64,000 bases of DNA from Alphaproteobacteria bacterium (GTDB taxonomy: Bacteria; Pseudomonadota; Alphaproteobacteria; Rhodobacterales; Rhodobacteraceae), in contig JAUIHM010000004.1 of assembly GCA_030432315.1 (NCBI GenBank), positions 1 through 64,000 of the forward strand, written 5' to 3'. This document shows positions 1 to 8,378 of the stretch, in pieces (the first letter of the stretch is position 1; each line of letters opens with the position of its first letter). Position numbers and translations under genes: made by a program. A model generated the notes under the pieces. That model made no database searches. It was not told where the DNA came from and was given only the letters and a program-made list of their open reading frames with translations.

Positions 1-365
1 CTTTGCAGAACGTCGCGCGGGCGTCGCTGGTCTGCATGATGGCGGGGGCGGATTTCGTCAAGACCTCGACCGGCAAGGAAAGCGTGAACGCCACGTTGCC
101 CGTGACGCTGGTGATGCTGCGGGCGATCCGCGACTATTACGCGCGCACCGGTTGGCGGGTGGGGTACAAGCCTGCGGGCGGGATTTCCAAGGCCAAGGAT
201 GCGTTGGTGTACCTTGCGATGGTGAAAGAGGAGTTGGGCGACCGGTGGCTGAGGCCCGACCTGTTCCGCTTTGGCGCGTCGTCCCTGTTGGGCGATATCG
301 AGCGGCAGTTGGAACATCACGTGACAGGCGCCTATTCGGCGCTCAACCGGCATCCGATTGGATAA
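1..365 (+). CDS. deoC: Deoxyribose-phosphate aldolase, C-terminal part (5' end outside window)
   Basis: Cleaves 2-deoxyribose 5-phosphate to glyceraldehyde 3-phosphate and acetaldehyde in the cytoplasm. About 120 residues of the C-terminal half are present; the reading frame runs open into the left edge. The Schiff-base lysine motif DFVKTSTG (Lys at fragment residue 20) and the second conserved lysine in GYKPAGG (residue 56) are both intact. The stop lies 4 bases before the ATG of a tandem aldehyde dehydrogenase, which fits disposal of the acetaldehyde product. Family assignment is firm; the missing N-terminus cannot be judged. Confidence 0.95.
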   Translation, partial: LQNVARASLVCMMAGADFVKTSTGKESVNATLPVTLVMLRAIRDYYARTGWRVGYKPAGGISKAKDALVYLAMVKEELGDRWLRPDLFRFGASSLLGDIERQLEHHVTGAYSALNRHPIG

Positions 366-369
366 GATC

Positions 370-2745
370 ATGGGCGTGGCAGAGTTTTTTGACAGCATGG
401 ACTATGGAACGGCACCGGAATCCGATGCGGAGGCGCGGGCGTGGCTGGCACGGCACGGGGCACGGTTTGGCAATTATATCAATGGTGTTTTCCGCGATCC
501 TGACTCGGGATATCATTTTGAGACCCATGAGCCGGGAACGGGCCGGGTGCTGGCCTCGATCGCGGATTCGGGCAAAGACGATGTGAATCGGGCGGTAAAG
601 GCGGCGCGGGGGGCGGCGAAGGCCTGGGCGGAGATCGGCGGTCCGGCGCGGGCGCGGCACCTGTATGCTCTGGCGCGGATGATCCAGCGGCATGGGCGGC
701 TGATCGCAGTGATCGAGGCACTGGACAATGGCAAGCCGATCCGGGAAACGCGCGACCTCGATGTGCCGCTGGCCGCGCGGCATTTCTATCATCACGCGGG
801 TTGGGCACAGTTACAGGAGAGCGAGTTTGCCGACCATGCGCCACTGGGGGTGATCGGGCAGATCGTGCCGTGGAATTTCCCGTTCCTGATGCTGGCCTGG
901 AAGGTCGCGCCGGCGCTGGCGCTGGGAAATACGGTGGTGTTGAAACCGGCGGAGTTCACGTCGCTTTCGGCGTTGCTGTTCGCGGAACTGGCGACGGCGG
1001 CGGGGTTGCCGAACGGGGTGCTGAATGTTGTCACGGGGGCCGGTGAGACCGGCGCGGCGATTGTCGAGCATGGCGGTGTGGACAAGATTGCGTTTACCGG
1101 CTCGACCGAAGTTGGTCGAATTATCCGCGAAAAAACAGCTGGTTCAGGCAAGTCATTGACGCTTGAGCTCGGCGGGAAATCGCCATTCATCGTCTTTGAG
1201 GATGCCGATCTGGATGCGGCGGTGGAAGGCGTGGTCGATGCGATTTGGTTCAACCAGGGGCAGGTCTGCTGTGCGGGGTCGCGGATCCTGGTACAGGAAG
1301 GGATTGCGGCGGAGTTTCACGCGCGTCTGAAGCGGCGGATGGATACGCTGCGGGTTGGGACACCGCTCGACAAGACGATTGACATGGCGGCGATCATTTC
1401 GCCCGAACAGTTGGAGCGTATCGGCCGGATGGTCGATCAGGGCGTGGCCGACGGGGCGGTTAAGCACCAGGGGTCGGGTGCTTTGCCGGAGGGCGGAAAC
1501 TACTTTCCGCCGACGCTGCTGGCCGGGGTGGCGTCGACCTCCATCGTGGCGACGGAGGAGATTTTCGGGCCGGTGGCGGTATCAATGACGTTCCGGACGC
1601 CCGATGAAGCGGTGCAGCTGGCGAACCATACGCGCTATGGACTGGCGGCGAGTATCTGGAGCGAAACCATTGGCCTCGCGCTTCAGGTTGCAGCGCAGGT
1701 GCAGGCCGGCGTGGTCTGGGTCAACGGCACCAACATGTTCGATGCCGCGGTCGGGTTTGGTGGCAAGAAGGAATCGGGCTTTGGCAGGGAAGGTGGCCGC
1801 GAGGGGTGTCTTGAATATCTCAAGCCGGTTGCCTGGACAAAACGCAAGGCGCGGCCGGCGCTGAAGCCGGTGACGGCAACGGATGGATTTGAGCCGTTGG
1901 CGGTTGACAGGACCGCCAAGAATTTTATCGGCGGCAAACAGGCGCGCCCGGACGGAAACTACTCGAGACCGGTTCTGTCGCCGAAGGGCAGGCTGATCGG
2001 TGAGGTGGGCGAAGGCAATCGCAAGGATGTCCGCAATGCGGTGGCCGCCGCGGGCAAGGCGGGGTCATGGGGTCGGGCCAGCACGCACAATCGGGCGCAA
2101 ATCCTTTATTACATTGCGGAAAACCTGAGTGCCCGGCACGACGAATTCGCGGCGCGCATTGTTGCGATGACCGGGGTCACGCCGAAGGCGGCGGCGGCGG
2201 AAGTGGACGCGGCGGTTTCGCGGCTGTTCAGTTACGGGGCATGGGCCGACAAATATGATGGAGCGGTACATGCGCCGCCCCTGCGTGGCGTAGCTCTGGC
2301 GATGCTTGAGCCGATTGGCGTGGTCGGGGTGGTCTGCCCGCCGGAGGCGCCTTTGCTTGCACCGGTGAGCCTCGTGGCGCCGCTGGTGGCAATGGGGAAC
2401 CGGGTGGTGGTCGTGCCGAGTGAGGTGCATCCCCTGTCGGCGACGGACTTCTATTCGGTGCTGGAAACATCCGACGTGCCGCCCGGGGTGATAAACATCG
2501 TCACCGGCGAGGCGATGGAACTGGCGAAGACGCTGGCGGCGCACAACGATGTGGACGGGGTCTGGGCGTTTGGGTCGGCGGAACTTTCGGCGACGGTCGA
2601 GCGGTTGTCGGTCGGCAATCTCAAACGTACCTTTGTGGACGGCGGACTGGCGACGGACTGGTATGACCCTGCGCAGGCAGAGGGACGGGCTTGGCTGCAC
2701 CGGGCGATTGACGTGAAGAATATCTGGATACCCTACGGGGAATAA
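370..2745 (+). CDS. Tandem-domain aldehyde dehydrogenase (second domain lacks catalytic residues)
   Basis: 791 residues, against about 480-500 for an ordinary NAD(P)-dependent aldehyde dehydrogenase. Residues 1-480 form a complete domain with the general base in ELGGKSP (Glu266) and the nucleophile in GQVCCAGS (Cys300). Residues about 510-760 are a second, shorter aldehyde-dehydrogenase-like segment with the cofactor-binding half (EPIGVVGVVCPPEAP) and a remnant FVDGG at the glutamate site, but no Cys motif. It probably oxidises acetaldehyde from DeoC or a sugar aldehyde; the second domain may be structural. The ATG at 370 was chosen; an in-frame TTG at 358 overlaps deoC. No strong ribosome binding site is visible. 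Confidence 0.88.
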   Translation: MGVAEFFDSMDYGTAPESDAEARAWLARHGARFGNYINGVFRDPDSGYHFETHEPGTGRVLASIADSGKDDVNRAVKAARGAAKAWAEIGGPARARHLYALARMIQRHGRLIAVIEALDNGKPIRETRDLDVPLAARHFYHHAGWAQLQESEFADHAPLGVIGQIVPWNFPFLMLAWKVAPALALGNTVVLKPAEFTSLSALLFAELATAAGLPNGVLNVVTGAGETGAAIVEHGGVDKIAFTGSTEVGRIIREKTAGSGKSLTLELGGKSPFIVFEDADLDAAVEGVVDAIWFNQGQVCCAGSRILVQEGIAAEFHARLKRRMDTLRVGTPLDKTIDMAAIISPEQLERIGRMVDQGVADGAVKHQGSGALPEGGNYFPPTLLAGVASTSIVATEEIFGPVAVSMTFRTPDEAVQLANHTRYGLAASIWSETIGLALQVAAQVQAGVVWVNGTNMFDAAVGFGGKKESGFGREGGREGCLEYLKPVAWTKRKARPALKPVTATDGFEPLAVDRTAKNFIGGKQARPDGNYSRPVLSPKGRLIGEVGEGNRKDVRNAVAAAGKAGSWGRASTHNRAQILYYIAENLSARHDEFAARIVAMTGVTPKAAAAEVDAAVSRLFSYGAWADKYDGAVHAPPLRGVALAMLEPIGVVGVVCPPEAPLLAPVSLVAPLVAMGNRVVVVPSEVHPLSATDFYSVLETSDVPPGVINIVTGEAMELAKTLAAHNDVDGVWAFGSAELSATVERLSVGNLKRTFVDGGLATDWYDPAQAEGRAWLHRAIDVKNIWIPYGE

Positions 2746-2768
2746 ACGAAAAAATACCGGGGAGAGAC

Positions 2769-3233
2769 ATGCTTAAGAATATTGATCCGATGCTGAACGG
2801 AGACGTTCTGCGTGCGCTGCGGTCGATGGGGCACGCGGATACGATTGTGGTGGCGGACGCGAATTTCCCTGGAGATTCCATTGCCCGTCAGACGGTTACG
2901 GGAAAGCTGCTGCGGATCGACAATGTAACCTCGACGCGGGCGATGGAGGCGGTGCTTTCAGTTTTGCCGCTCGATACGCCGCTGCAGCCGTCGGTCGGGC
3001 GGATGGAGGTGATGGGCGACGCGGAGGAGCAGCCGGAGGTTCAGGTCGAAGTTCAGGCGGTGATCGATGCGGCGGAGGGGAAGTCCGCGCCCATGTATAG
3101 CATCGAAAGGTTTGCATTTTATGAAAAGGCCAAGCAGGCCTACGCGATCATTCAGACCGGTGAGACGCGGTTTTACGGCTGTTTCCTGCTGACCAAGGGA
3201 GTCATTGCGCCAGAGCCGGAGCAGGGATTGTAA
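2769..3233 (+). CDS. RbsD/FucU-family sugar mutarotase
   Basis: 154 residues, the usual size for the RbsD/FucU family, which interconverts pyranose/furanose forms or anomers of free sugars such as ribose and fucose. The N-terminus MLKNIDPMLNGDVLRAL and the segment GHADTIVVADANFP with the conserved His are typical; an acidic stretch follows the middle (about residues 75-100). A GGGGAGAG ribosome binding site lies just upstream of the ATG. It sits between the aldehyde dehydrogenase and a PfkB kinase, one base before the kinase start, so it likely prepares the sugar that the kinase phosphorylates. The exact sugar is inferred only from context (deoxyribose or ribose). Confidence 0.85.
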   Translation: MLKNIDPMLNGDVLRALRSMGHADTIVVADANFPGDSIARQTVTGKLLRIDNVTSTRAMEAVLSVLPLDTPLQPSVGRMEVMGDAEEQPEVQVEVQAVIDAAEGKSAPMYSIERFAFYEKAKQAYAIIQTGETRFYGCFLLTKGVIAPEPEQGL

Positions 3234-3234
3234 T

Positions 3235-4164
3235 ATGGGTGAAGGCGTTGCGATCCTTGGCATATTTGTTGCAGATACAGCGTATCTCGCGGCGCGGATG
3301 CCGGCAATCGGTGAGACGGTCATCGGTTCCGGCTTTTCCGTTGGCCCTGGTGGAAAGGGCTCCAACCAGGCCGTCGCCGTGGCGAGAGCCGGGGCGAGGT
3401 CACGGTTCATCACCAAGATCGGCAGGGACACTTTCGGCGATATCGGTCTGAAAACATGGAAAAATGCCGGGGTTGAGCCGGTCATTCAGCAGATGGAGGA
3501 TGAAGCGACGGGCGCTGCCTTCATTTTCGTGAATGACCGGACTGGAGACAATGCGATTATCGTCTGCCCCGGTGCGGCCGGGACGATAACGGCGGCGGAT
3601 GTTGAGGCGTCGCGTGGCGCGATCGAGGGATCGGCCGTGTTCGTAACACAGCTCGAACAGCCGGCGGAGGCGGCGCTGCGCGGGTTGCAGATTGCGCGGA
3701 AAGCCGGGGTCACAACGGTCTTCAACCCGGCCCCGGCAATTGATTTCGCCAAGGAAGTCTTTGAACTGTCAGACTATATCGCTCCGAATGAGACGGAGGC
3801 GGCGATGCTCGTCGGGTTCGATCTGACGACGCTGGATGACGCGCGACGGGCAGGGGATGTTCTGTTGGACCGGGGGGCGGGCACGGCGCTGATTACGCTC
3901 GGCGAGCGTGGCGCGCTGTGTCATTCACGGGAGCTTTCGGTGCATGTGCCGGTGATGAATGCAGGTCAGGTGGTGGACACGACCGGGGCCGGAGATGCAT
4001 TTGTTGGTGGTTTTTCAGCGGCTTTGGCGCGCGGGTTAAAGCCCGTTGATGCGGTGCGCTTTGGGGCGGCGACGGCGGCGATTGCGGTGACGCGGCGCGG
4101 AACCGCGCCGGCGATGCCGTCGAAGGCTGAGATTGAGGCACTTTTGGCCGAACGGAAGGGTTAA
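3235..4164 (+). CDS. PfkB-family carbohydrate kinase, ribokinase-like
   Basis: 309 residues, as for ribokinases. The N-terminal sugar-binding signature GPGGKGSNQAVAVARAG and the C-terminal DTTGAGDAFVGGF with catalytic base Asp254 are intact, so it should phosphorylate a sugar with ATP in the cytoplasm. The start is the ATG one base after the stop of the RbsD-like gene; a longer in-frame extension overlaps that gene and was rejected. Next to deoC, the natural product would be deoxyribose 5-phosphate (a deoxyribokinase role), but ribose 5-phosphate cannot be excluded from sequence. The stop codon lies inside the left arm of a perfect inverted repeat (4159-4180). Confidence 0.88.
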   Translation: MGEGVAILGIFVADTAYLAARMPAIGETVIGSGFSVGPGGKGSNQAVAVARAGARSRFITKIGRDTFGDIGLKTWKNAGVEPVIQQMEDEATGAAFIFVNDRTGDNAIIVCPGAAGTITAADVEASRGAIEGSAVFVTQLEQPAEAALRGLQIARKAGVTTVFNPAPAIDFAKEVFELSDYIAPNETEAAMLVGFDLTTLDDARRAGDVLLDRGAGTALITLGERGALCHSRELSVHVPVMNAGQVVDTTGAGDAFVGGFSAALARGLKPVDAVRFGAATAAIAVTRRGTAPAMPSKAEIEALLAERKG

Positions 4165-4180
4165 CGGCGGGGCGTTAACC
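4159..4180. repeat. Perfect inverted repeat GGTTAACG/CGTTAACC at the end of the kinase gene
   Basis: Arms at 4159-4166 and 4173-4180 with a 6-base GCGGGG loop; the left arm contains the TAA stop of the upstream kinase. No T-tract follows, so it is a weak candidate for an intrinsic terminator and may instead be a protein-binding site. A second GTTAAC pair lies at 4241-4261, on the other side of the TACCC array. Confidence 0.6.
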
Positions 4181-4193
4181 GGTGGCATCCGGA

Positions 4194-4234
4194 TACCCAA
4201 CCCGTACCCTTTCGATACCCGAACGGTAGGTACG
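4194..4234 (+). repeat. Phased 11-bp TACCC direct repeats, array 1
   Basis: TACCC begins at 4194, 4205 and 4216, and a degenerate copy (TAGG) at 4227: exactly 11 bp apart, about one helical turn. The linkers are related (AACCCG, TTTCGA, GAACGG). The last unit is followed 4 bp on by TACG. The same design with the same ending recurs at 33280-33320. This looks like a head-to-tail protein-binding array, as for OmpR/PhoB-type regulators, which use 11-bp direct repeats; the protein is unknown. Confidence 0.7.
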
Positions 4235-4240
4235 ACCGGT

Positions 4241-4261
4241 GTTAACCTTTTAAGGGTTAAC
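4241..4261. repeat. Inverted repeat GTTAACC/GGTTAAC downstream of TACCC array 1
   Basis: Arms at 4241-4247 and 4255-4261 with a 7-base AT-rich loop (TTTTAAG). Together with the pair at 4159-4180 it brackets the TACCC array. The TTAA spacings (4, 3 and 10 bases) do not match the TTAA-N7-TTAA CtrA site. Function is unknown. Confidence 0.5.
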
Positions 4262-4541
4262 GCCGATGCGGGCCTGCGTCCGGGAAACGACACGGATGGT
4301 TCCGGCTGACCGAAACTGGCGGACGCCGGCCTCCTTGGGGTGCGGCGGATCCGGTTGTGTGTTCGGGGCATCTTTCGGCGGGACGCAAACCTGCGGCTTC
4401 GTCAATTCGGGCAACCGAAGGTCGGAAACGGCATTCAGATTTCGGCAAAGTCTGGCAGAGTGGGGTCGAGGGAACCCGGACGGGAGGTATTGCTGGATGT
4501 GTGAAACGGAATCGAACCTCAACCGGTGCGGCGGGGGCTGA
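4262..4541. other. Non-coding leader before the MetF-partner gene
   Basis: This 280-bp stretch holds only short open frames without a convincing ribosome binding site or protein family. It is GC-rich and contains scattered short hairpin potential. I looked for the cobalamin riboswitch core and for SAM-type aptamers, both plausible before a MetF operon, and did not recognise one. A long leader or a promoter for the downstream genes is likely, but no element can be assigned. Confidence 0.4.
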
Positions 4542-5117
4542 ATGTACCGGTTGCGGCTTTTTGCCACGCGGCATGCGCGGGTTTTCGAGTGGATGTATGT
4601 GCGGCTGGAGCGGGCGCTGGTGGCGCTCGATCCGGTGTTTGCGCGGATCGGTTACAACCGGATCGAGCGGCCGGTCGCGCTGGTCGAGCGGGGGCTCAAG
4701 GGGCTGATGTTTGACTGCCGGATGTGCGGGCAGTGCGTGCTGTCCTCGACCGGAATGTCCTGTCCGATGAACTGTCCCAAGGAATTGCGCAACGGGCCCT
4801 GTGGCGGGGTCCGGCCAGGCGGGTTCTGCGAGGTGAAGCCGGAGATGCGCTGTGTCTGGGTGCTGGCCTGGGACGGGGCGGCAAGGATGCGGGAGGCGCA
4901 GCGGATCAGTGAGGTGTTGCCGCCGGTGGATCGGCGTCTCAAGGGATCCTCAGCCTGGCTCAGGGTGGCGCGCGAGAAGGCCGAAGGGCTGCGGGCGACC
5001 CGGGAGGCGGACCGTCTGGCGATGGCGGAGGCGTTTCCGGGGGCGCGCGAGAGTGAGCCGGCCTCCGCACCGCTGGCGCAGGAACCGGCGCGGGCGGTCG
5101 AGGGGGCGGAGCGGTGA
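4542..5117 (+). CDS. Cys-rich methylenetetrahydrofolate reductase C-terminal-domain protein (MetV-like)
   Basis: 191 residues. Eight cysteines lie within residues 59-104 (C59, C62, C65, C74, C78, C87, C96, C104) in the pattern DCRMCGQC, SCPMNCPK, GPCGG and FCEVK, characteristic of the zinc/iron-sulfur-type MTHFR_C domain that in acetogens pairs with MetF as MetV. The N-terminus is amphipathic and Arg-rich; the C-terminal 60 residues are Ala/Glu-rich. The stop overlaps the GTG of metF (GTGA), so the two are translationally coupled and probably form one complex. What the metal site does here (electron transfer or structure) is not known from sequence. Confidence 0.8.
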   Translation: MYRLRLFATRHARVFEWMYVRLERALVALDPVFARIGYNRIERPVALVERGLKGLMFDCRMCGQCVLSSTGMSCPMNCPKELRNGPCGGVRPGGFCEVKPEMRCVWVLAWDGAARMREAQRISEVLPPVDRRLKGSSAWLRVAREKAEGLRATREADRLAMAEAFPGARESEPASAPLAQEPARAVEGAER

Positions 5118-6097
5118 TCGATCTGATCGACGACGACCTGCTGCCCTCCTACACGCAGCCGCCGCCGGGCATGTCGTCCGGGTCGCGGCTGGAACGGGCC
5201 TTGCGGGCGGGCAAGTTCGCGGTGACGGCGGAGCTGAACCCGCCGGATTCGGCCGATCCGGGCGATGTGTTCGAGGCGGCACGACCGTTGGCGGAAGTGG
5301 CCGATGCGGTCAATGCGACGGATGCGAGCGGCGCGAACTGCCACATGTCGTCGCTGGGGATCTGTTCGCTGCTGACGCGGGCGGGGTACGGGACGATCTA
5401 CCAGATTTCCTGCCGCGACCGGAACCGTATCGCCATTCAGGGGGATGTGCTGGGGGCCGCGGCGATGGGGGTGCGCAACGTGCTGTGCCTGACCGGCGAC
5501 GGGGTCGGGGTGGGGGATCAGCCCGGGGCGAAACCGGTGTTCGATTTTGACAGCGTGACGCTGCTCCGGACCATTCGGACCATGCGCGATGACGGGGTGT
5601 TTCTGTCGGGGCGCAGGATTACCCGGCCGCCGAGGCTGTTTCTGGGGGCGGCGGAAAACCCGTGTGTGCCGCCGTTTGACTGGCGGCCCGAGCGGTTGGC
5701 GAAGAAGGTCGAGGCGGGGGCGCAGTTCATCCAGACCAACTATATTTTTGATCTGCCGCTGTTTGAGACATTCATGGCGCGGGTGCGGGACCTGGGGCTC
5801 GACAGGGAGGTGTTCATTCTGGCGGGAGTCGGGCCGCTGGCCTCGGCCAGGGCGGCGCGGTGGATGCGCAGCAATGTGCCCGGCATCCACATTCCGGATC
5901 CGGTGATTGCCCGGCTGGAAGGGGCGAAGAACCAGGCGGCGGAAGGGGCGGAGATCTGTATCGAGATCATGCAGGCGGTGCGGGCGATTCCCGGCGTTGC
6001 CGGGGTGCATGTGATGGCCTATCGGCGCGAGCATCTGGTGTCGGAAATCGTGCTGCGCTCCGGTGTGCGGCAGGCACGGCGGGTGGGGCGGCGTTAG
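5114..6097 (+). CDS. metF: Methylenetetrahydrofolate reductase
   Basis: 327-residue TIM-barrel flavoprotein that reduces 5,10-methylene-THF to 5-methyl-THF for methionine synthesis or one-carbon oxidation. Family segments include FAVTAELNPPDSAD near the N-terminus, NATDASGANCHMSS, and GVRNVLCLTGDG. QFIQTNYIFDLPLF and the C-terminal IPGVAGVHVMAYRRE are also typical. The GTG start at 5114 overlaps the upstream stop. It is longer at the N-terminus than E. coli MetF, as in the subgroup that partners with the Cys-rich protein. It could run in either direction; a demethylation role is possible in marine alphaproteobacteria but is not shown here. Confidence 0.88.
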   Translation: MIDLIDDDLLPSYTQPPPGMSSGSRLERALRAGKFAVTAELNPPDSADPGDVFEAARPLAEVADAVNATDASGANCHMSSLGICSLLTRAGYGTIYQISCRDRNRIAIQGDVLGAAAMGVRNVLCLTGDGVGVGDQPGAKPVFDFDSVTLLRTIRTMRDDGVFLSGRRITRPPRLFLGAAENPCVPPFDWRPERLAKKVEAGAQFIQTNYIFDLPLFETFMARVRDLGLDREVFILAGVGPLASARAARWMRSNVPGIHIPDPVIARLEGAKNQAAEGAEICIEIMQAVRAIPGVAGVHVMAYRREHLVSEIVLRSGVRQARRVGRR

Positions 6098-6122
6098 GGT
6101 TTTCGTGACGGGAGGACGGTGC

Positions 6123-6166
6123 ACGCCCCGGGGGCGTCGGGCGCTTTTCGGTGCGTTGCATCGCAC
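6123..6166. terminator. Possible terminator region between convergent metF and cytochrome b561 genes
   Basis: Two GC-rich hairpins lie in the 82-bp gap between convergent genes: ACGCCCC/GGGGCGT at 6123-6137, followed by CGGGCGCTTTT, and GTGCG/CGCAC at 6151-6166 with a 6-base loop. The short T-run after the first suits termination of metF. Weak evidence only. Confidence 0.35.
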
Positions 6167-6179
6167 TGCCTGCAGCGGC

Positions 6180-6710
6180 TCACTCTTTTCCGCCGAAACT
6201 CATCCGGGCAAGCAGGGCGTCTTTGCGGATGAACTGGTGCCAGAGGGCGGCGGCAATGTGGGCGGCAATGAGCAGGATCAGCAGTTTGGCGAAGATGCCG
6301 TGCGCGAGGCGGGCGGTAAAGATGTCGAAGCTTTCGGGCAGGGGTGCGTCGGAAGGGCCGAGGAGGATGCCGGGCAGGCCGGATGCAATGGCGGTGGCGA
6401 TGCCGGTGCCGAGCATGGCGAAGGTCAGCAGGTAGAGGCCGAAATGCACCCAGGGGGCGGCGCGGTTGAGGACCGGGTGGCCGATATCGGCGGCGGGCGG
6501 GGTTCGGCTGCGCAGGCGGACCGCGACGCGGATCAGCATCAGCACAAGGATCGCGGTGGCCAGCGAGACGTGCAGGCGCAGCGAAACGAGTTTTCCGGGG
6601 TCGGTATTGGCTTTCGGTTCGAGCAGGACGGTGCCGCCGAACAGCGCGCCCAGGATCATGAAGGCCAGCAGCCAGTGCAGCAGCACCATGTTCTTCGGGT
6701 AGCGGGTCAT
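6180..6710 (-). CDS. Cytochrome b561 family protein
   Basis: 176 residues with four hydrophobic helices and the spaced His residues of bacterial cytochrome b561 (for example LLHWLLAFM near residue 12, SLRLHVSLA, and HGIFAKLLILLIAAHIAAALWHQF near the C-terminus), which hold two b-type haems and pass electrons from quinol or to a periplasmic partner. The start ATG lies 19 bases downstream of the stop of the peptide-transporter ATPase on the same strand, so it may be the last gene of that transcript. Its physiological partner is not evident. Confidence 0.85.
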   Translation of the reverse strand: MTRYPKNMVLLHWLLAFMILGALFGGTVLLEPKANTDPGKLVSLRLHVSLATAILVLMLIRVAVRLRSRTPPAADIGHPVLNRAAPWVHFGLYLLTFAMLGTGIATAIASGLPGILLGPSDAPLPESFDIFTARLAHGIFAKLLILLIAAHIAAALWHQFIRKDALLARMSFGGKE

Positions 6711-6729
6711 CGTGCGATCGTCCCCTGGG

Positions 6730-8355
6730 TCATTCCGCCGCGGCCTGGACCAGCAGGGTCTTGAGGTCGAAGGCGGCGCGCATCAGGTCGCGGGTGTAGG
6801 CGGTTTGCGGAGTGTCGAACAGGTCGTCGGTCGGGCCTTCCTCGACGACGAGACCTTCCTTCATGACGATGACGTAGTCGGCCAGAGCGCGGACCACGGC
6901 GAGGTCGTGGCTGATGAAGATGTAGGACAGGGTGTGTTCGCGCTGCAGGCGGCGCAGGAGTTCGATCACCTGTTTCTGCACCGTGCGGTCGAGGGCGGAG
7001 GTGGGTTCGTCGAGGACGATGATTTTAGGGCGCAGGATCACCGCGCGGGCGATGGCAATGCGCTGGCGCTGGCCGCCGGAGAATTCGTGCGGGAAGCGGT
7101 TGCGCACCGCCGGGTCGAGGCCGACGTCGGAGAGGGCTTCGGCGGCGCGGGCCGCGCGTTCCTTCCCGCTTAGTTGCGGCTCATGGACAAGCAGACCCTC
7201 GGTGATGATTTCGCCCACTGTCATGCGCGGCGAGAGCGAGCCGTAGGGGTCCTGGAACACCATCTGCAGCGCGTGGCGGTAGGGCAGCATCGCATGGCGG
7301 TCGAGGCCGGAGATGTCACTGCCGAGATAGACCACCCGGCCGGTGTTGGGGATGATCTGCAGCAGGGCGCGGCCAAGGGTGGATTTGCCCGAGCCGCTTT
7401 CGCCGACGACGCCGATGGTCTGGCCCTCGCGCAGGGCAAGGGATATGCCGCGGACGGCGTGGAGCGTGGTGTCCTTGCGCAGGAAGCCCGCCGGGCGGCC
7501 GAAGGTGACCTCGACATTGTCGCCCTGGAGCAGGATGTCGGCGCTGTCGGGCACCGGCGGTTTGTGGCCTTCGGGTTCGGCGGCGAGCAGCATCTTGGTG
7601 TAGTCGCGGGAGGGAGCGGTGAAGATCTGCCGTGTCGGGCCTTCCTCCTCCACCTGGCCCCTGGCCATCACATAGACCCGGTCGGCGAAGGCGCGGACGA
7701 TGCCGAGGTCGTGGGTGATGAACAGGATCGACATGCCGAGCCGGGCCTGCAGTTCGGCCAGAAGGGCGAGGATTTGCGCCTGGATGGTGACGTCGAGCGC
7801 GGTGGTGGGCTCGTCGGCGATCAAGAGGTCCGGGTCGTTGGCCAGCGCCATGGCGATCATCACCCGCTGACGCTGACCGCCGGAAAGCTCGTGCGGGTAG
7901 GCCTTCATCCGGGCCCTGGCGTTGGGGATGTGGACGAGGTTCAGCAGTTCCAGCACCCGGTCGGCGGCGGCGCGGCGGCTGAGACCGCCATGGACGCGCA
8001 GCGGTTCCGACATCTGCTGCTGGATGGTGTAGAGCGGGTCGAGAGAGGTCATCGGTTCCTGGAAGATCATCGTGATCTTCGCGCCGCGCAGCCTGTTCAA
8101 CTCGCTCGGCGGGGTGTTGAGGATCTCGGTGCCGCGGTAGCGGATCGAGCCGGTGGCGCGTCCGTTGGACGCGAGAAGCCCCATTGCCGCCATCATCGCC
8201 TGGCTCTTGCCCGAGCCGCTTTCGCCGACCACCGCCACGGTTTCACCGGCGTCGACGTGGATCGAGACGCCGCGCACCGCGTCGACGGCGCCGTCGGGGG
8301 TGTCGAAGCTGACGCGGAGATCCTTGATTTCGAGAACGCGGTCGCTGAGGGTCAT
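6730..8355 (-). CDS. Peptide ABC transporter, fused dual ATP-binding protein (YejF-type)
   Basis: 541 residues with two complete ABC ATPase domains. Each has Walker A GESGSGKS and a signature loop ([15 protein letters not shown] in the first half, [15 protein letters not shown] in the second) followed by Walker B ([16 protein letters not shown]). The fusion of the two dipeptide/oligopeptide ATPases is the YejF/DppD-DppF type. It powers import with the two permeases and binding protein encoded upstream on the same strand. The start at 8355 gives the normal N-terminus [10 protein letters not shown]; an upstream ATG at 8394 would overlap the divergent DUF1810 gene. A 580-bp gap holding that gene separates it from the permease. 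Confidence 0.93.
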   Translation of the reverse strand: MTLSDRVLEIKDLRVSFDTPDGAVDAVRGVSIHVDAGETVAVVGESGSGKSQAMMAAMGLLASNGRATGSIRYRGTEILNTPPSELNRLRGAKITMIFQEPMTSLDPLYTIQQQMSEPLRVHGGLSRRAAADRVLELLNLVHIPNARARMKAYPHELSGGQRQRVMIAMALANDPDLLIADEPTTALDVTIQAQILALLAELQARLGMSILFITHDLGIVRAFADRVYVMARGQVEEEGPTRQIFTAPSRDYTKMLLAAEPEGHKPPVPDSADILLQGDNVEVTFGRPAGFLRKDTTLHAVRGISLALREGQTIGVVGESGSGKSTLGRALLQIIPNTGRVVYLGSDISGLDRHAMLPYRHALQMVFQDPYGSLSPRMTVGEIITEGLLVHEPQLSGKERAARAAEALSDVGLDPAVRNRFPHEFSGGQRQRIAIARAVILRPKIIVLDEPTSALDRTVQKQVIELLRRLQREHTLSYIFISHDLAVVRALADYVIVMKEGLVVEEGPTDDLFDTPQTAYTRDLMRAAFDLKTLLVQAAAE

Positions 8356-8378
8356 GGGGTGATGTCCGGGGGCTGGAA

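Noticed and set aside
4159-4261. CtrA binding sites made of TTAA motifs
   Set aside because: Spacings between TTAA copies are 3, 4 and 10 bases, not the 7 required.
4262-4541. Cobalamin or SAM riboswitch before the metF pair
   Set aside because: No conserved core boxes or matching stem order were seen; a covariance-model search (cmsearch) would be needed to rule it out.
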